Of a stretch of 58,029 bases of DNA, positions 48,691-57,974 are shown in pieces (within the stretch, counting starts at the first letter, position 1; each line of letters starts with the position of its first letter). The notes beneath the pieces are model-generated. The model was not told where the DNA came from, ran no database searches, and saw only the letters and a program-made list of their open reading frames with translations. Source of the stretch: an uncultured Collinsella sp. (GTDB lineage Bacteria > Actinomycetota > Coriobacteriia > Coriobacteriales > Coriobacteriaceae). The stretch covers positions 1-58,029 of the forward strand of contig CABUJH010000006.1 of the NCBI GenBank assembly GCA_902491895.1. The letters run 5' to 3'. Both the position numbers and the translations under genes were made by a program.

Positions 48691-50673
48691 ATGAACGGAA
48701 GTCACTTTGACAAGCAAGCTCAGCGTGAGCGCACCTGCTCGCTGGTTCACGGTACTTGGCGTTGTGTGGGTGCCAAAATCGCTTGCGCCGGCGCGTGTGC
48801 GCTTATGGTCGGTCAGTTGCTGCTGCCGAGCGTGGCGCTGGCGACGGAATGCGCCGATCCCGCCGCTGGGACGGATGAGGTTGCCGCGGCTCCGGTGACG
48901 CCGACGGTTGCGGAGGATACGGCGGCTCCGGCGCCGGTACCGGTGGCTTCGGCTGCGCCGATGACTGACGCGGCTCCGGCGGCACCGTCCACGGCAGAAG
49001 CTCAGCAAGATCAGCAGGACGCACCGGCGGCAACGGTGAACGATACGGTTGCTGTCAACCAAGATGGCTCTCTTGGTGGCACCGACAGCTCGTCGGCAAA
49101 CAACGCCATCATGCCCTGCGGTGTGACCGATGTTGTTGGCGGCAGCGACGTTAGGGTCAACACGACCGTGGTCCCCCACTATACGGACTGCGCGCTTCCG
49201 AGCAAGGTCACACTCAAAAAGGGCCAGCCGTATACCCACGATTTTCTCGATGTAGAGGGTGGCATTCCAGAAACGCTTGCGAGCGAAGTCGTCGAGGTTA
49301 AGTACTACAGGGCCGATGCCGCTTCGGGCATTCTGGTCGAAGTTCAGGATGCGTCCATGTCCGACGTGACGGCTCGCTTCGAACCCGTTGGCAATCACAT
49401 GAGGCTGACGCTGACCTTTACGGGTGGCGCGGCAGGCGGCTCGTATCGACTCACGCGCAATGAGGCTCTCTATATTGGCACGGCACTGGAGTATACCGGA
49501 ACTGACTATGAAGGCAGCTCGACTATCCTCAACGAAACCAGGTACGATTATTACCTCCGCTACGCCATCAATAGCGAAATTACGCTCGTTGCGTCAGAAA
49601 ACGAAGCCCTCCATAACCTGAACGTCAACGACGTGAAGACCAACTACGCGCCCGGCGAGGCGCCCCGCGCGACCGCGACGATTCCCGCTGCTGACGCCGA
49701 CAAGTACGAGATCGCCTACGAGTGCTGGGAGGAGATGGATGGCAGCGACCCCGCGGAGCTCACGCCCGTTGCCTTCTGGTATTCCGACCCCGCCAAGTAT
49801 CCGACGGGCGCGAGGAGGATCGAGCACTTCGAAGAGGGCAAGTTCTACATGTACTCCGTTGAGCTGAGGCTCAAGGGCGACAATACCGTGGCCGATGACT
49901 GCAATATGAACGTCAACGGTCGTTGGGTGCACCACATCAAGACCGACAACGGCGTCTTTGCGCCAATCGCTGGCAATATGCTGTGCGAACAGCCAATCGA
50001 CGAATGGCGTGCCATCGACGTTATCGAGATCAACGGCGCCACGACCACCTTCAAGGCGGGCGATAGGCCGGTCTTTACGGCGAATGTTCCGACGGGCTCC
50101 AACTCCCTTCCTCAGTGTGAGTTCTGGACGGGTAGCGACGGCAGCGAAGTGAACTCCGTGGATTTCTGGGATCAGAACATCACGAATCACATCGACGTCT
50201 TTAAGCCTGGCGTGACCTATCGCTACGGCATCTACCTCAAGTCCGCGCGCGGCTTCTACTTTACGCCCGACACCAAGCTGGTGATCAACGGCCAGGAGTG
50301 CGGCTACCAGATGGGCGAAGCGAGTGTAGTTGATCCCGAGAGCGGCTGTATCTTCACTCTGTGGCTCAACACCGATCTGACGTTTACGCCCGAGGCCACG
50401 CCGGCTCCGGTCGACCCCGAAAAGCCCGCGCCGCAGCCTGAGGTCAAGCCTGAGCCCAAGCCCGAGGTGAAGCCCGAGACCAAGCCCGCGGCTAAACCGG
50501 TCACGACAACCACCACGGCCAAGACGGTTGAGAAAACCACGCAGGCCAAGAAGGGCGATGCTGTCCTGGCTACCACGGGGGATACCACCGCGATGACGGT
50601 CGCCGCCCTAGGCATCGCCGGCGCAACCGTAGCCGCCGCCGGCCTCGCCGCGACCAAGCGCCGCAAGCATTAG
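48691..50673 (+). CDS. LAxTG cell-wall-anchored surface protein
   Basis: 660 residues from ATG 48691, with AAGGAGG ending 5 bases upstream. The signal peptide has a long charged n-region (~30 residues) and then a core around IACAGACALMVGQLLLPSVALA. An Ala/Pro/Thr-rich low-complexity linker precedes a unique region (~130-580) with no domain I recognise. A Pro/Glu/Lys-rich wall-spanning stretch (PEVKPEPKPEVKPETKP) and a C-terminal sorting signal follow: LATTGD (L626), a hydrophobic helix and KRRKH. The anchor is nearly identical to that of the 2205-residue protein downstream, at DNA level too. LAxTG is typical of class E sortase substrates; no such sortase is in this window. Confidence 0.85.
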   Translation: MNGSHFDKQAQRERTCSLVHGTWRCVGAKIACAGACALMVGQLLLPSVALATECADPAAGTDEVAAAPVTPTVAEDTAAPAPVPVASAAPMTDAAPAAPSTAEAQQDQQDAPAATVNDTVAVNQDGSLGGTDSSSANNAIMPCGVTDVVGGSDVRVNTTVVPHYTDCALPSKVTLKKGQPYTHDFLDVEGGIPETLASEVVEVKYYRADAASGILVEVQDASMSDVTARFEPVGNHMRLTLTFTGGAAGGSYRLTRNEALYIGTALEYTGTDYEGSSTILNETRYDYYLRYAINSEITLVASENEALHNLNVNDVKTNYAPGEAPRATATIPAADADKYEIAYECWEEMDGSDPAELTPVAFWYSDPAKYPTGARRIEHFEEGKFYMYSVELRLKGDNTVADDCNMNVNGRWVHHIKTDNGVFAPIAGNMLCEQPIDEWRAIDVIEINGATTTFKAGDRPVFTANVPTGSNSLPQCEFWTGSDGSEVNSVDFWDQNITNHIDVFKPGVTYRYGIYLKSARGFYFTPDTKLVINGQECGYQMGEASVVDPESGCIFTLWLNTDLTFTPEATPAPVDPEKPAPQPEVKPEPKPEVKPETKPAAKPVTTTTTAKTVEKTTQAKKGDAVLATTGDTTAMTVAALGIAGATVAAAGLAATKRRKH

Positions 50674-50710
50674 AGCTGGGTGACGGCTCTCGTTCTCGGC
50701 CTCAGCAAAA

Positions 50711-50846
50711 TCTCAATCTGTAACACCAAGCCAGTCAAAACGGCTCTAGATGTTACAGATTGAGATGAACCGAATGGCCGCCAATCTAATGTCTCGATCT
50801 GTAACACCAGGCGGGGAATTTGACCTCTAACTGTTACAAATCGAGA
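50711..50846. repeat. Array 1 of alternating 15-nt inverted repeats
   Basis: Four repeats of TCTCRATCTGTAACA in alternating orientation: 50711(+), 50751(-), 50792(+), 50832(-). Start-to-start distances are 40, 41 and 40. Each +/- pair encloses exactly 25 nt. It begins 38 bases after the surface-protein stop. The interval sequences resemble those of array 2 at matching positions. Confidence 0.85.
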
Positions 50847-50868
50847 CAAACTGGCCGGCCGAGTCCAG

Positions 50869-50905
50869 AACCACCGCAAAGGTGCCTGTCCCCTTTGCGG
50901 TGGTT
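50869..50905. repeat. REP-like palindrome, GGTGCCTGTCCCC core
   Basis: A perfect 14-bp stem, AACCACCGCAAAGG with CCTTTGCGGTGGTT, encloses TGCCTGTCC. It directly follows array 1. Confidence 0.8.
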
Positions 50906-50915
50906 TGCGCAGGTA

Positions 50916-50949
50916 GAACGGTAGGTTCGTATATATGAACCTACCGTTC
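50916..50949. promoter_or_regulatory. Candidate operator palindrome upstream of the giant surface gene
   Basis: GAACGGTAGGTTC, spacer GTATATAT, GAACCTACCGTTC: a perfect 13-bp inverted repeat ending 60 bases before the start codon. Inner half-sites and spacer length equal those at 48567-48594. Its position would suit operator binding at the promoter or an RNA hairpin in the leader. Confidence 0.6.
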
Positions 50950-51009
50950 GCTTTGTTTTTGAACAACGATTACGCTGGATGACTTTTGGTTTGCAGGAAA
51001 GGAACGACC

Positions 51010-54000
51010 ATGAGGTGGACTACTGCTCGAGCGCTTTGCCGACGGCTGACGGTTGCCACGGTGACCCTCGCGATGGTGACGGGTTCGTTTCCCGCGGGCG
51101 CGTTTGCTGAGGCCCTCAACACCGACGGCACTTTTGTGCAGACGGATAACGGCCAAGCAGCCGACGCCGCTCCCGCCGATTCGGCTGACGCCCAAACGTC
51201 AGACTCTGCTTCCGCCGACCCCGCGCCCGATGCCGGCGCCGCCGACCCCACAGTGCTCGATACCGGTGACACCCCTACGCCCCCGGCCTCCGAGATTGCA
51301 TCGGCGGCGGGCCTGACGGGCGCCGGGCAGACCGAGAGCACACCTGCGGGTGCGCTCGCAACCGATCTTGTCGAGGGCAAGGAACTCGCTGAGCAGCAGA
51401 AGCAAGAGGAGACCGCCGAAGCCGAAGCAACCTGGAATGAGGATCTTGGGCTCTGGATGACCTCGAAGGGCGCCACGGGCGTAAAGGACGAATACGACGA
51501 TGGCTACGTGGCCGGCGAGCAGACCCCCGCGCAGTACTACTTCTCGATTGATAGCCTCACCAACGAAATTTCTATCGAGTATGGCGACGCAGGCATTACC
51601 ACGTTGGAGGTGCCCTCGACCATCGACGGCAAGCGTGTCGTAAGCCTTAGGGGCATGGGAAACGCCGCTCTCACATCGGTCACCTTCGCCCCCGATTCGC
51701 ACGTCCGCACCGTTGGCGGCCTGGGAGGCAGCAGCATCAAGGAAATCGCACTGCCCGATTCGGTTGAGGAGTTGGGCTGGAATGCGTTTACCGGAAGCAA
51801 GACACTTCAGACGGTGACCTGGCCCAATAACGCGGCCTTTACCACGATTCCCGAGCAGGCCTTTGAGGGCTGCGAACAGCTTGACGACAATGTGGTGGCA
51901 ACGCTGCCGCCTTCGGTTAAGACTATCGACTATCGTGCCTTCGCCAATTGCGGCGTGCCGCAGTTCTATGTCTCGGATACAACGGTACTCACCTTTACGC
52001 AGATCAATGTGCCGGGCACGGTGGAGCGGATTGAGCGCTTTGCCTTTGACGGGTGCTCCTTTGTGTCGTCGGTGACGATTGGCGATGGTGTCAAATCTAT
52101 CGGGGCGCTCGCGTTCGCCTCTCTTGATCCTGCGATTGCCGGCAAAGAGATTGTGCTACCCAAAAGCGTGGAAATGATAGAGTGGGGAGCTTTTGAGAAC
52201 ACGAGATACGGAAACGAGACGAACCATAATGCCGTTGCCCTGCGCGTGATGAACCCCGATCTTCAGTTTGGTGAGGCGGGCTATCCGGGCGACTATAATG
52301 AGCGCGTGACAATCGATGGCGTAACGTATGCGATTCCCTTTGGTGAAGGCCAGACCATCTATGCCTATGCGACCGATTCGGCTGGCAACCCCTCGATGGT
52401 CAAAAAGCTTGCCGATGCCGTGGCCGATCGCAAGGACTCCGTCGATTCCTCGAAGCCTGCCTACACGTTTGAGTGGATGGGCGAGGCGGCCCAGGTGACG
52501 GGCAAACTTCCCCAGAGCGCGACGGCTACACTCGTGCAGGCGGGGCAGTCCACGCCGCTGGCGGTTGGCGATGACGGCAGCTTTACAGCGGCTCTCTCCA
52601 AGACAGCAGCCACCCTGCGCATTTCGCTCAGCGGTTACTATGACATGGTGCTGGCGCGCCCGGGCGACCAGATGACGGGCACATGGAATATCGGAGAGAT
52701 TAAGGCTGAGGACTTTACCAAGATTCCGGCTTCGCGCGCGATTGAACTTAATGTGGCCTATCTCGAACCGGTCGCAGGCCAGGATAAGACCGAACGCATT
52801 GAGCTCGATAGTCTCGATAACATCGATCTGACGGTGAAGAGCGGCGGCAAGACGCTTAAGCCTGCCAAGGGCGACAAGGAAAACGACTACCGTATCCAGG
52901 GTACAGCGCTCGTGGTGTCGCAGGCCATTGCCGATGCAGACCAGGATCTGGAGATAACGCTCGAGCCCAAAGACAGCCTCAAGCTGGGTGGGGCGACGGC
53001 GACGGTGAAGCCTTCGGCCGGCAAGGTCGATATCGACTTGAAACCCTGGGGCACGGCGACGGTCACGACCAAGGGCGACTACCAGGGCGCCAACCGCGTG
53101 CTGGTGTTCCGTACGTCCGACGGCAAGCTAGTCGCCGACGGCGTCACCTATTTGATGGGTTACGAAGACGATGGCACCACGCCTATCATGAAGGCCGAGA
53201 CGCCGCGCCTTAAGGCCGGTTCGTACACCATCGTCGCCTTTAACAAGACGAGCTACGACATCCAAGCGACGAGCTATTCCACGTTTAGCCGCCTAGGGCT
53301 GACCGTGGGTAAGCATATCGCGCAAAAGCAGGTGAAGATTGAGGACGGCAAACAGCTCGACGTGACGCTCGACGTCCCCACGTTTGACGTGGAGACGTAT
53401 CGTGCCGAGCGCGGGCTGACGGCGGGCTCGGTTATCGCTGATTCGTCCGCGGTCGTTGGCGCGGAGACCGAGCTGCGCATTCATTACGAGCTCAAGGACA
53501 GCCAGGCTGCCAAGATTGAGATTCCTCTGGCCAAGGATGCCGTCGAGGATGTGTCCGCAGGCGCTCGCGAAGCCGGCGCCAGCTCCGATGCCATGTGGGC
53601 TGCCACAACTTGGGAGGGCGACAACCTCGTTCTCGATATGAAGAAGAGTGCGGGCGCCGATGTGTTTGTGCGCTTTAAGCCTAAGGCCGCGGGCATCTAT
53701 GCCGTCTCGCCGCTTATTACGCTGGGCGAGGTGACATTGCCGCTGGGAAGCACCACGCTTGAGGTTAGCGGATCGCGCATCGAGGTCGACAACACCGACG
53801 TTCACAGCCTGCTGGGCAATGTGGCCTACGTTTATGCAGCGCCGGGCAAGAGCGTGCAGCTCACCGTGGGGACGGGCTCGTCGGCTGCAAAGTACACCGG
53901 CAAGACCAATAAACTCGGTCGTGCCAAGATTGAATACGAACTGCCGCAGGATACGCTTGCCGCCGAGCGTGTGACGCTCGAAGCGCGCGTGGGCTCGACC

Positions 54001-57000
54001 GATGTCGCCGCCGCTGCCGCAGAGGTGACGGCTCGCAATTATGTGCGCTATGTTCCGGGTGCTTCGGTCTGGAACTTTGATGTGACGTATCGTGGCGGTA
54101 CGCAAAACCTGGTCAAGGACGGCAAGGACACCGGCAAGGGCCTGTGGACCTTCCATCATCTGCCACAAAAGAAGAATGCCTACTGGACCTTTGACATCAC
54201 GCTCGAGGTGGGAAACGAAGAGGCCGCCGACACGCTCGACCTGTACGTGGACTGCGTGGATGGCAAGACGGTGACGATTCCTCTGACTCAAAAGTCGCGC
54301 GAGGGCACCCGCGTGCGCTATGCGGCGGAGTATGTGGACGAGGGTTACCTTAAGCTGCTTAATGAGTTTAACAAGGCGAATGACTCGACCTATGTGAACT
54401 GCGGCAACTTTGAGCAAATCTTTATGCCGCAGACCTACCGCATCTCCAATGCCCAGCTTATGACCATGCTGAGTTTTGACGCCAAAGCTTCGGCCAAAAA
54501 GCATTCCGCCGCGGCCGAGGAGCGCCAGCAGGAGTTCTCGAATGCCGTGCAGCAGTGGCACGAGTATATGATGGATAACTCGTTTAATGATGTCGACGAG
54601 GCCTTTAACGACGCGATTGACCAGATGGTCGCCGATGCGTTTGCCGAAGAGGACAAGGACGGTAAAGAGGACGAAGCCCAAGGTGGAGCTGCGTGTAAGG
54701 CTCGTCGCGCCCCTGCCGCCAGCGACGGCGAGGGTGATGGTGCTGGCAACGACGAGGCCGCGCAGTTTGCGGCTGAGCTCAAGGCCGCGGTCGGCGGGTC
54801 GTCGGCGCTGCTGACCCAGCAGGGCGACAGCTATGGCGTCAATGTGGACAAGATGATCTTTGAGGATGCTTACGGCACCAGCGAGGATTGGTATCAGGAA
54901 CTCGCGGCGGCCCAGGGCGCGAACGCTGCGGATGCGGCCGCCATCAAGGAGCTCGTCGACCATGCATCGCGAGCGGAGTTTATTGCCCAGCAGGCCGAGG
55001 ATCTGGTGGGCCAGTCGATGGGTATCGGCCAGCTCAACCAATACGGAAGCTGGAATGACGCAACCGCTGCGGCGCTCAACAAGCGTGCGGGCATTAAGGC
55101 CAGCGAGTACAACGGCCAGTCGACGAGCGGGTTTAACGATTTGGGCCAGGTGCTCGGCAGCTCGCTGAGCTACAAGGCGGCTGACGACGATACCGTCAAG
55201 GGCTTTAAGGTCGCCGCGCCCGATGGCGAGCAGACGGCCTATATCGAGTCGGAGTTTATCGAGAACTCCAATAACAACAAGAACCAGGCGCTTCTGTTTA
55301 ACTCGATCGCCATGCAGTGCGACATTCTGGACAACCTGTACGACAACTGGAATGTGGTCCATAGCCTCAACAACTCCAAGGTGCGCGGATGGCTCATGGC
55401 CTGGAAGCTCAACGGCGACGTGAGCGCCCATATGAAGCTCATCCGCACGATCCGTTCGCTCAAGAGCTATAAGATCGAGTGCGAGATGTTCGGACAGGTC
55501 TTTAAGACCGACGCGTGGAAGGCGGCCGGCCAGGCGTTTCCCGCGGCGACCCAGGGCATCGGCATCTTTACCGGCATTTACGGCGTGAACGATGCCAGCA
55601 AGAACTGGGAGAACGTGAACGTCCGCATGCAGAAGGTGAAGGGCGAGCGCGAGGGCTATGAGCTTCAGCATACGCGCTTGCTTGCCAAGCCCGAGAAGAC
55701 CGAGGACGACTGGAAGTGCATTTACGCGCTGCGTGACGCCATGGAGAAGGCGCGTGCGTTTGAGGATCTGCTGTATCGCCAGCTCTGCCACGATAGCACC
55801 GATGTGGCAGTGGGCTCCATTATGACAATCGCCGGCGTGCTGACGGCCGGTTCGGCGGGTACCGTGGTGGGCGCTGCCTATGATGCGGCTTCGACCAGCG
55901 TAGGTTCGGAGCGCGCGATTAAGCTGACCAATGCCGAATGCGCCTACGATGTTGCCTGCGAGCAGGTGGAGCGCGCGTGCCAGAATCGCATTACGGTCAA
56001 CTGGGGCGAGCTGACCGATGCCGAGGTCTACAAGGCCAACAAGGACGGCTTGATCTCGGACGAGAAGATGCAGTCGATCTTCGAGGCGCGTTACCGCAAT
56101 GTGGCTGCCAAGGCTGCACCCGACCCTGCGGGCGTGGTGTACGAGGGCCTGCTGTCCAATACGGTTGAAGGCGCGACGGTTGAGCTGTGGAGCGCCGACA
56201 ATGCGGCCGGTACCAATGCGGTGCGTTGGGATGCCGAGGAGTATGAGCAGGACAATCCGCTTGCAACGGGTGCGGACGGCGCGTACAACTGGAATACGCC
56301 GACCGGCTGGTATCAGGTGCGCGTGACCAAGGACGGGTATGAGGAGGCGCGTTCGGCTTGGCTGCGCGTGCCGCCGATTCAGACTGAGGTGAACATTGGC
56401 TTGGTGTCGACGGCGGCGCCCGAGGTGGCCTCGGCCCATGCCTATACCGATTGCATCGAGGTTGAGTTTGCGCAGTATATGGATGCGAGCGACGATGCCC
56501 TGGTCGCATTGCGCGCGCAGGGCTTGGGCGACGTGACGTATACGTGGCTCGACAAACAGGACGATCCCAATGGCAAGCCGCTATCGCGCGTGCTGCGTAT
56601 TCGCTATGCCGATGCGCGTGAGGCGGGCTCGACGGTGGCGTTTGAGCTCGACGGTGCTCGCAACTACGCCGGCGCGGCCATGGCGCGCTGGGCAAGTGGC
56701 GAGCTTGTCGTGGGCGTTCGTGCCGACAAGCTCAAGCTCAACGTGGAGCAGGCCGTGACCATGCTTGAGGGCAGTGACTTTGAGCTGGTGGCGCACGTGA
56801 CCGATAAGGCGGGCAAGCCGTTTGCGGGCGCAAGGGTTAGTGTTGGGCTGGAGTCCTCGGCTATCTGCTCTGTCGATGCCACCCAGGCCGTGACGGGCGA
56901 GGATGGCGCGGCGACGTTTGTGCTGCATGGTGCTCTGCCCGGTTTGACGACGTTGACGGCGGCGGTGGACGGCACGGCGCTGTCCAAGCAGGTCGATGTT

Positions 57001-57627
57001 CGCGTGTCTGCCGAGGCAGTGCGACCGGCGCGACCGGTGGCGACGATTGGTGCGACGACGTTTGGTGCATGGTCGCCCAAGGAGAATTACATTACGGTTC
57101 CCAAGGGCACGAAGCTGGAGCTTTCTGCCGAGGATGGCACGACGATTTGGTACACCACCAACGACACCTGCCCCTGCCGTGACGAAGGCCGCGTAAAGTA
57201 CACCGAGCCTATTGCGCTCGATAGCAACATGTATGTGCGCATTGCGGCACAGCGCCCTGGCATGTCATACAGCGAGTATTCCGAGCGTCTGAACATTACG
57301 ATTACGGTGACCGATGAGGCGGCGCCTGAGCCGACGCCCGATCCCAGTCTGAAGCCAGAGCCCGAGCCGACGCCTGACGGCGGCGAGCAGGGTGGCGGTA
57401 CGGATGGCTCTGGTGGCGCCGGGGTCCCTGCGGGCGGTTCGACTTCGACGACGACCACGGTGACGACGAACAAGTCCAAGGGTAAGGGCAAGAACGGCAA
57501 GAAGTCCGGTGGCATGGAGCTCGCCAGCACGGGTGACTCCGCCGCGATGACGGTCGCTGCTCTGAGCATCGCCGGCGCAACCGTTGCCGCGGCCGGCATC
57601 GCTGCGACCAAGCGCCGCAAGCGCTAA
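51010..57627 (+). CDS. Giant LAxTG cell-wall-anchored protein with BspA-type leucine-rich repeats
   Basis: 2205 residues from ATG 51010, AAAGGA seven bases upstream. Signal peptide ~1-33 (core TVATVTLAMVTGSFPAGAFA), then an Ala/Asp/Pro-rich linker. Residues ~190-400 are BspA-like LRR_5 repeats (ITTLEVPSTIDG, IKEIALPDSVEELGWNAFTGS, VERIERFAFDGCSFVSSVTIGDGV). A large region (~470-1700) has beta domains then a mostly helical part that I cannot assign. Residues ~1705-1800 resemble a carboxypeptidase-regulatory-like fold, ~1905-2000 a bacterial Ig-like domain (GKPFAGARVSVGL...GEDGAATF), and ~2003-2097 a chitobiase C-terminal-like domain (KLELSAEDGTTIWYTTND). A Pro/Gly linker leads to LASTGD (L2171), a hydrophobic helix and KRRKR. 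Likely an adhesin or host/mucus-interaction protein; role inferred only. Confidence 0.85.
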   Translation: MRWTTARALCRRLTVATVTLAMVTGSFPAGAFAEALNTDGTFVQTDNGQAADAAPADSADAQTSDSASADPAPDAGAADPTVLDTGDTPTPPASEIASAAGLTGAGQTESTPAGALATDLVEGKELAEQQKQEETAEAEATWNEDLGLWMTSKGATGVKDEYDDGYVAGEQTPAQYYFSIDSLTNEISIEYGDAGITTLEVPSTIDGKRVVSLRGMGNAALTSVTFAPDSHVRTVGGLGGSSIKEIALPDSVEELGWNAFTGSKTLQTVTWPNNAAFTTIPEQAFEGCEQLDDNVVATLPPSVKTIDYRAFANCGVPQFYVSDTTVLTFTQINVPGTVERIERFAFDGCSFVSSVTIGDGVKSIGALAFASLDPAIAGKEIVLPKSVEMIEWGAFENTRYGNETNHNAVALRVMNPDLQFGEAGYPGDYNERVTIDGVTYAIPFGEGQTIYAYATDSAGNPSMVKKLADAVADRKDSVDSSKPAYTFEWMGEAAQVTGKLPQSATATLVQAGQSTPLAVGDDGSFTAALSKTAATLRISLSGYYDMVLARPGDQMTGTWNIGEIKAEDFTKIPASRAIELNVAYLEPVAGQDKTERIELDSLDNIDLTVKSGGKTLKPAKGDKENDYRIQGTALVVSQAIADADQDLEITLEPKDSLKLGGATATVKPSAGKVDIDLKPWGTATVTTKGDYQGANRVLVFRTSDGKLVADGVTYLMGYEDDGTTPIMKAETPRLKAGSYTIVAFNKTSYDIQATSYSTFSRLGLTVGKHIAQKQVKIEDGKQLDVTLDVPTFDVETYRAERGLTAGSVIADSSAVVGAETELRIHYELKDSQAAKIEIPLAKDAVEDVSAGAREAGASSDAMWAATTWEGDNLVLDMKKSAGADVFVRFKPKAAGIYAVSPLITLGEVTLPLGSTTLEVSGSRIEVDNTDVHSLLGNVAYVYAAPGKSVQLTVGTGSSAAKYTGKTNKLGRAKIEYELPQDTLAAERVTLEARVGSTDVAAAAAEVTARNYVRYVPGASVWNFDVTYRGGTQNLVKDGKDTGKGLWTFHHLPQKKNAYWTFDITLEVGNEEAADTLDLYVDCVDGKTVTIPLTQKSREGTRVRYAAEYVDEGYLKLLNEFNKANDSTYVNCGNFEQIFMPQTYRISNAQLMTMLSFDAKASAKKHSAAAEERQQEFSNAVQQWHEYMMDNSFNDVDEAFNDAIDQMVADAFAEEDKDGKEDEAQGGAACKARRAPAASDGEGDGAGNDEAAQFAAELKAAVGGSSALLTQQGDSYGVNVDKMIFEDAYGTSEDWYQELAAAQGANAADAAAIKELVDHASRAEFIAQQAEDLVGQSMGIGQLNQYGSWNDATAAALNKRAGIKASEYNGQSTSGFNDLGQVLGSSLSYKAADDDTVKGFKVAAPDGEQTAYIESEFIENSNNNKNQALLFNSIAMQCDILDNLYDNWNVVHSLNNSKVRGWLMAWKLNGDVSAHMKLIRTIRSLKSYKIECEMFGQVFKTDAWKAAGQAFPAATQGIGIFTGIYGVNDASKNWENVNVRMQKVKGEREGYELQHTRLLAKPEKTEDDWKCIYALRDAMEKARAFEDLLYRQLCHDSTDVAVGSIMTIAGVLTAGSAGTVVGAAYDAASTSVGSERAIKLTNAECAYDVACEQVERACQNRITVNWGELTDAEVYKANKDGLISDEKMQSIFEARYRNVAAKAAPDPAGVVYEGLLSNTVEGATVELWSADNAAGTNAVRWDAEEYEQDNPLATGADGAYNWNTPTGWYQVRVTKDGYEEARSAWLRVPPIQTEVNIGLVSTAAPEVASAHAYTDCIEVEFAQYMDASDDALVALRAQGLGDVTYTWLDKQDDPNGKPLSRVLRIRYADAREAGSTVAFELDGARNYAGAAMARWASGELVVGVRADKLKLNVEQAVTMLEGSDFELVAHVTDKAGKPFAGARVSVGLESSAICSVDATQAVTGEDGAATFVLHGALPGLTTLTAAVDGTALSKQVDVRVSAEAVRPARPVATIGATTFGAWSPKENYITVPKGTKLELSAEDGTTIWYTTNDTCPCRDEGRVKYTEPIALDSNMYVRIAAQRPGMSYSEYSERLNITITVTDEAAPEPTPDPSLKPEPEPTPDGGEQGGGTDGSGGAGVPAGGSTSTTTTVTTNKSKGKGKNGKKSGGMELASTGDSAAMTVAALSIAGATVAAAGIAATKRRKR

Positions 57628-57664
57628 GTTTTGGCGACAGCGCCCATCCTCGGCTTTAGCAAAA

Positions 57665-57880
57665 TCTCAATCTGTAACATCAAGCCAGATATTTGGGTTC
57701 CAGGTGTTACAGATTGAGATGAACTGTTCAGCCGCCAACCTAACGTCTCGATCTGTAACACATAGCGAGGAATTTGGCCTCTAACTGTTACAGATTGAGA
57801 CAAAGCGGAGGCGGTTGGAGCGATATCTCGATCTGTAACAACTACAAGGCTCAACGGGCTCCAGGTGTTACAGATTGAGA
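57665..57880. repeat. Array 2 of alternating 15-nt inverted repeats
   Basis: Six repeats of TCTCRATCTGTAACA in alternating orientation: 57665(+), 57705(-), 57746(+), 57786(-), 57826(+), 57866(-). Start distances are 40, 41, 40, 40 and 40. Each +/- pair encloses exactly 25 nt. It starts 38 bases after the stop of the giant gene, as array 1 does after its gene, and has one more pair than array 1. Confidence 0.85.
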
Positions 57881-57900
57881 CAAAACGACCGACCAAGCCT

Positions 57901-57941
57901 CAAACCACCACAAAGGTGCCTGTCCCCATCGTGGTGGTTTG
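57901..57941. repeat. REP-like palindrome, GGTGCCTGTCCCC core
   Basis: CAAACCACCAC (57901-57911) pairs with GTGGTGGTTTG (57931-57941) around AAAGGTGCCTGTCCCCATC. It follows array 2 in the same order as the palindrome after array 1. Confidence 0.8.
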
Positions 57942-57974
57942 GGCGGTCGGTAAAGAAAAAGTCCCCGCCGGGCG

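Noticed and set aside
50711..57880. CRISPR arrays
   Set aside because: Repeats are only 15 nt, alternate in orientation, and the intervals of the two arrays are related to each other at matching positions; no cas genes are present.
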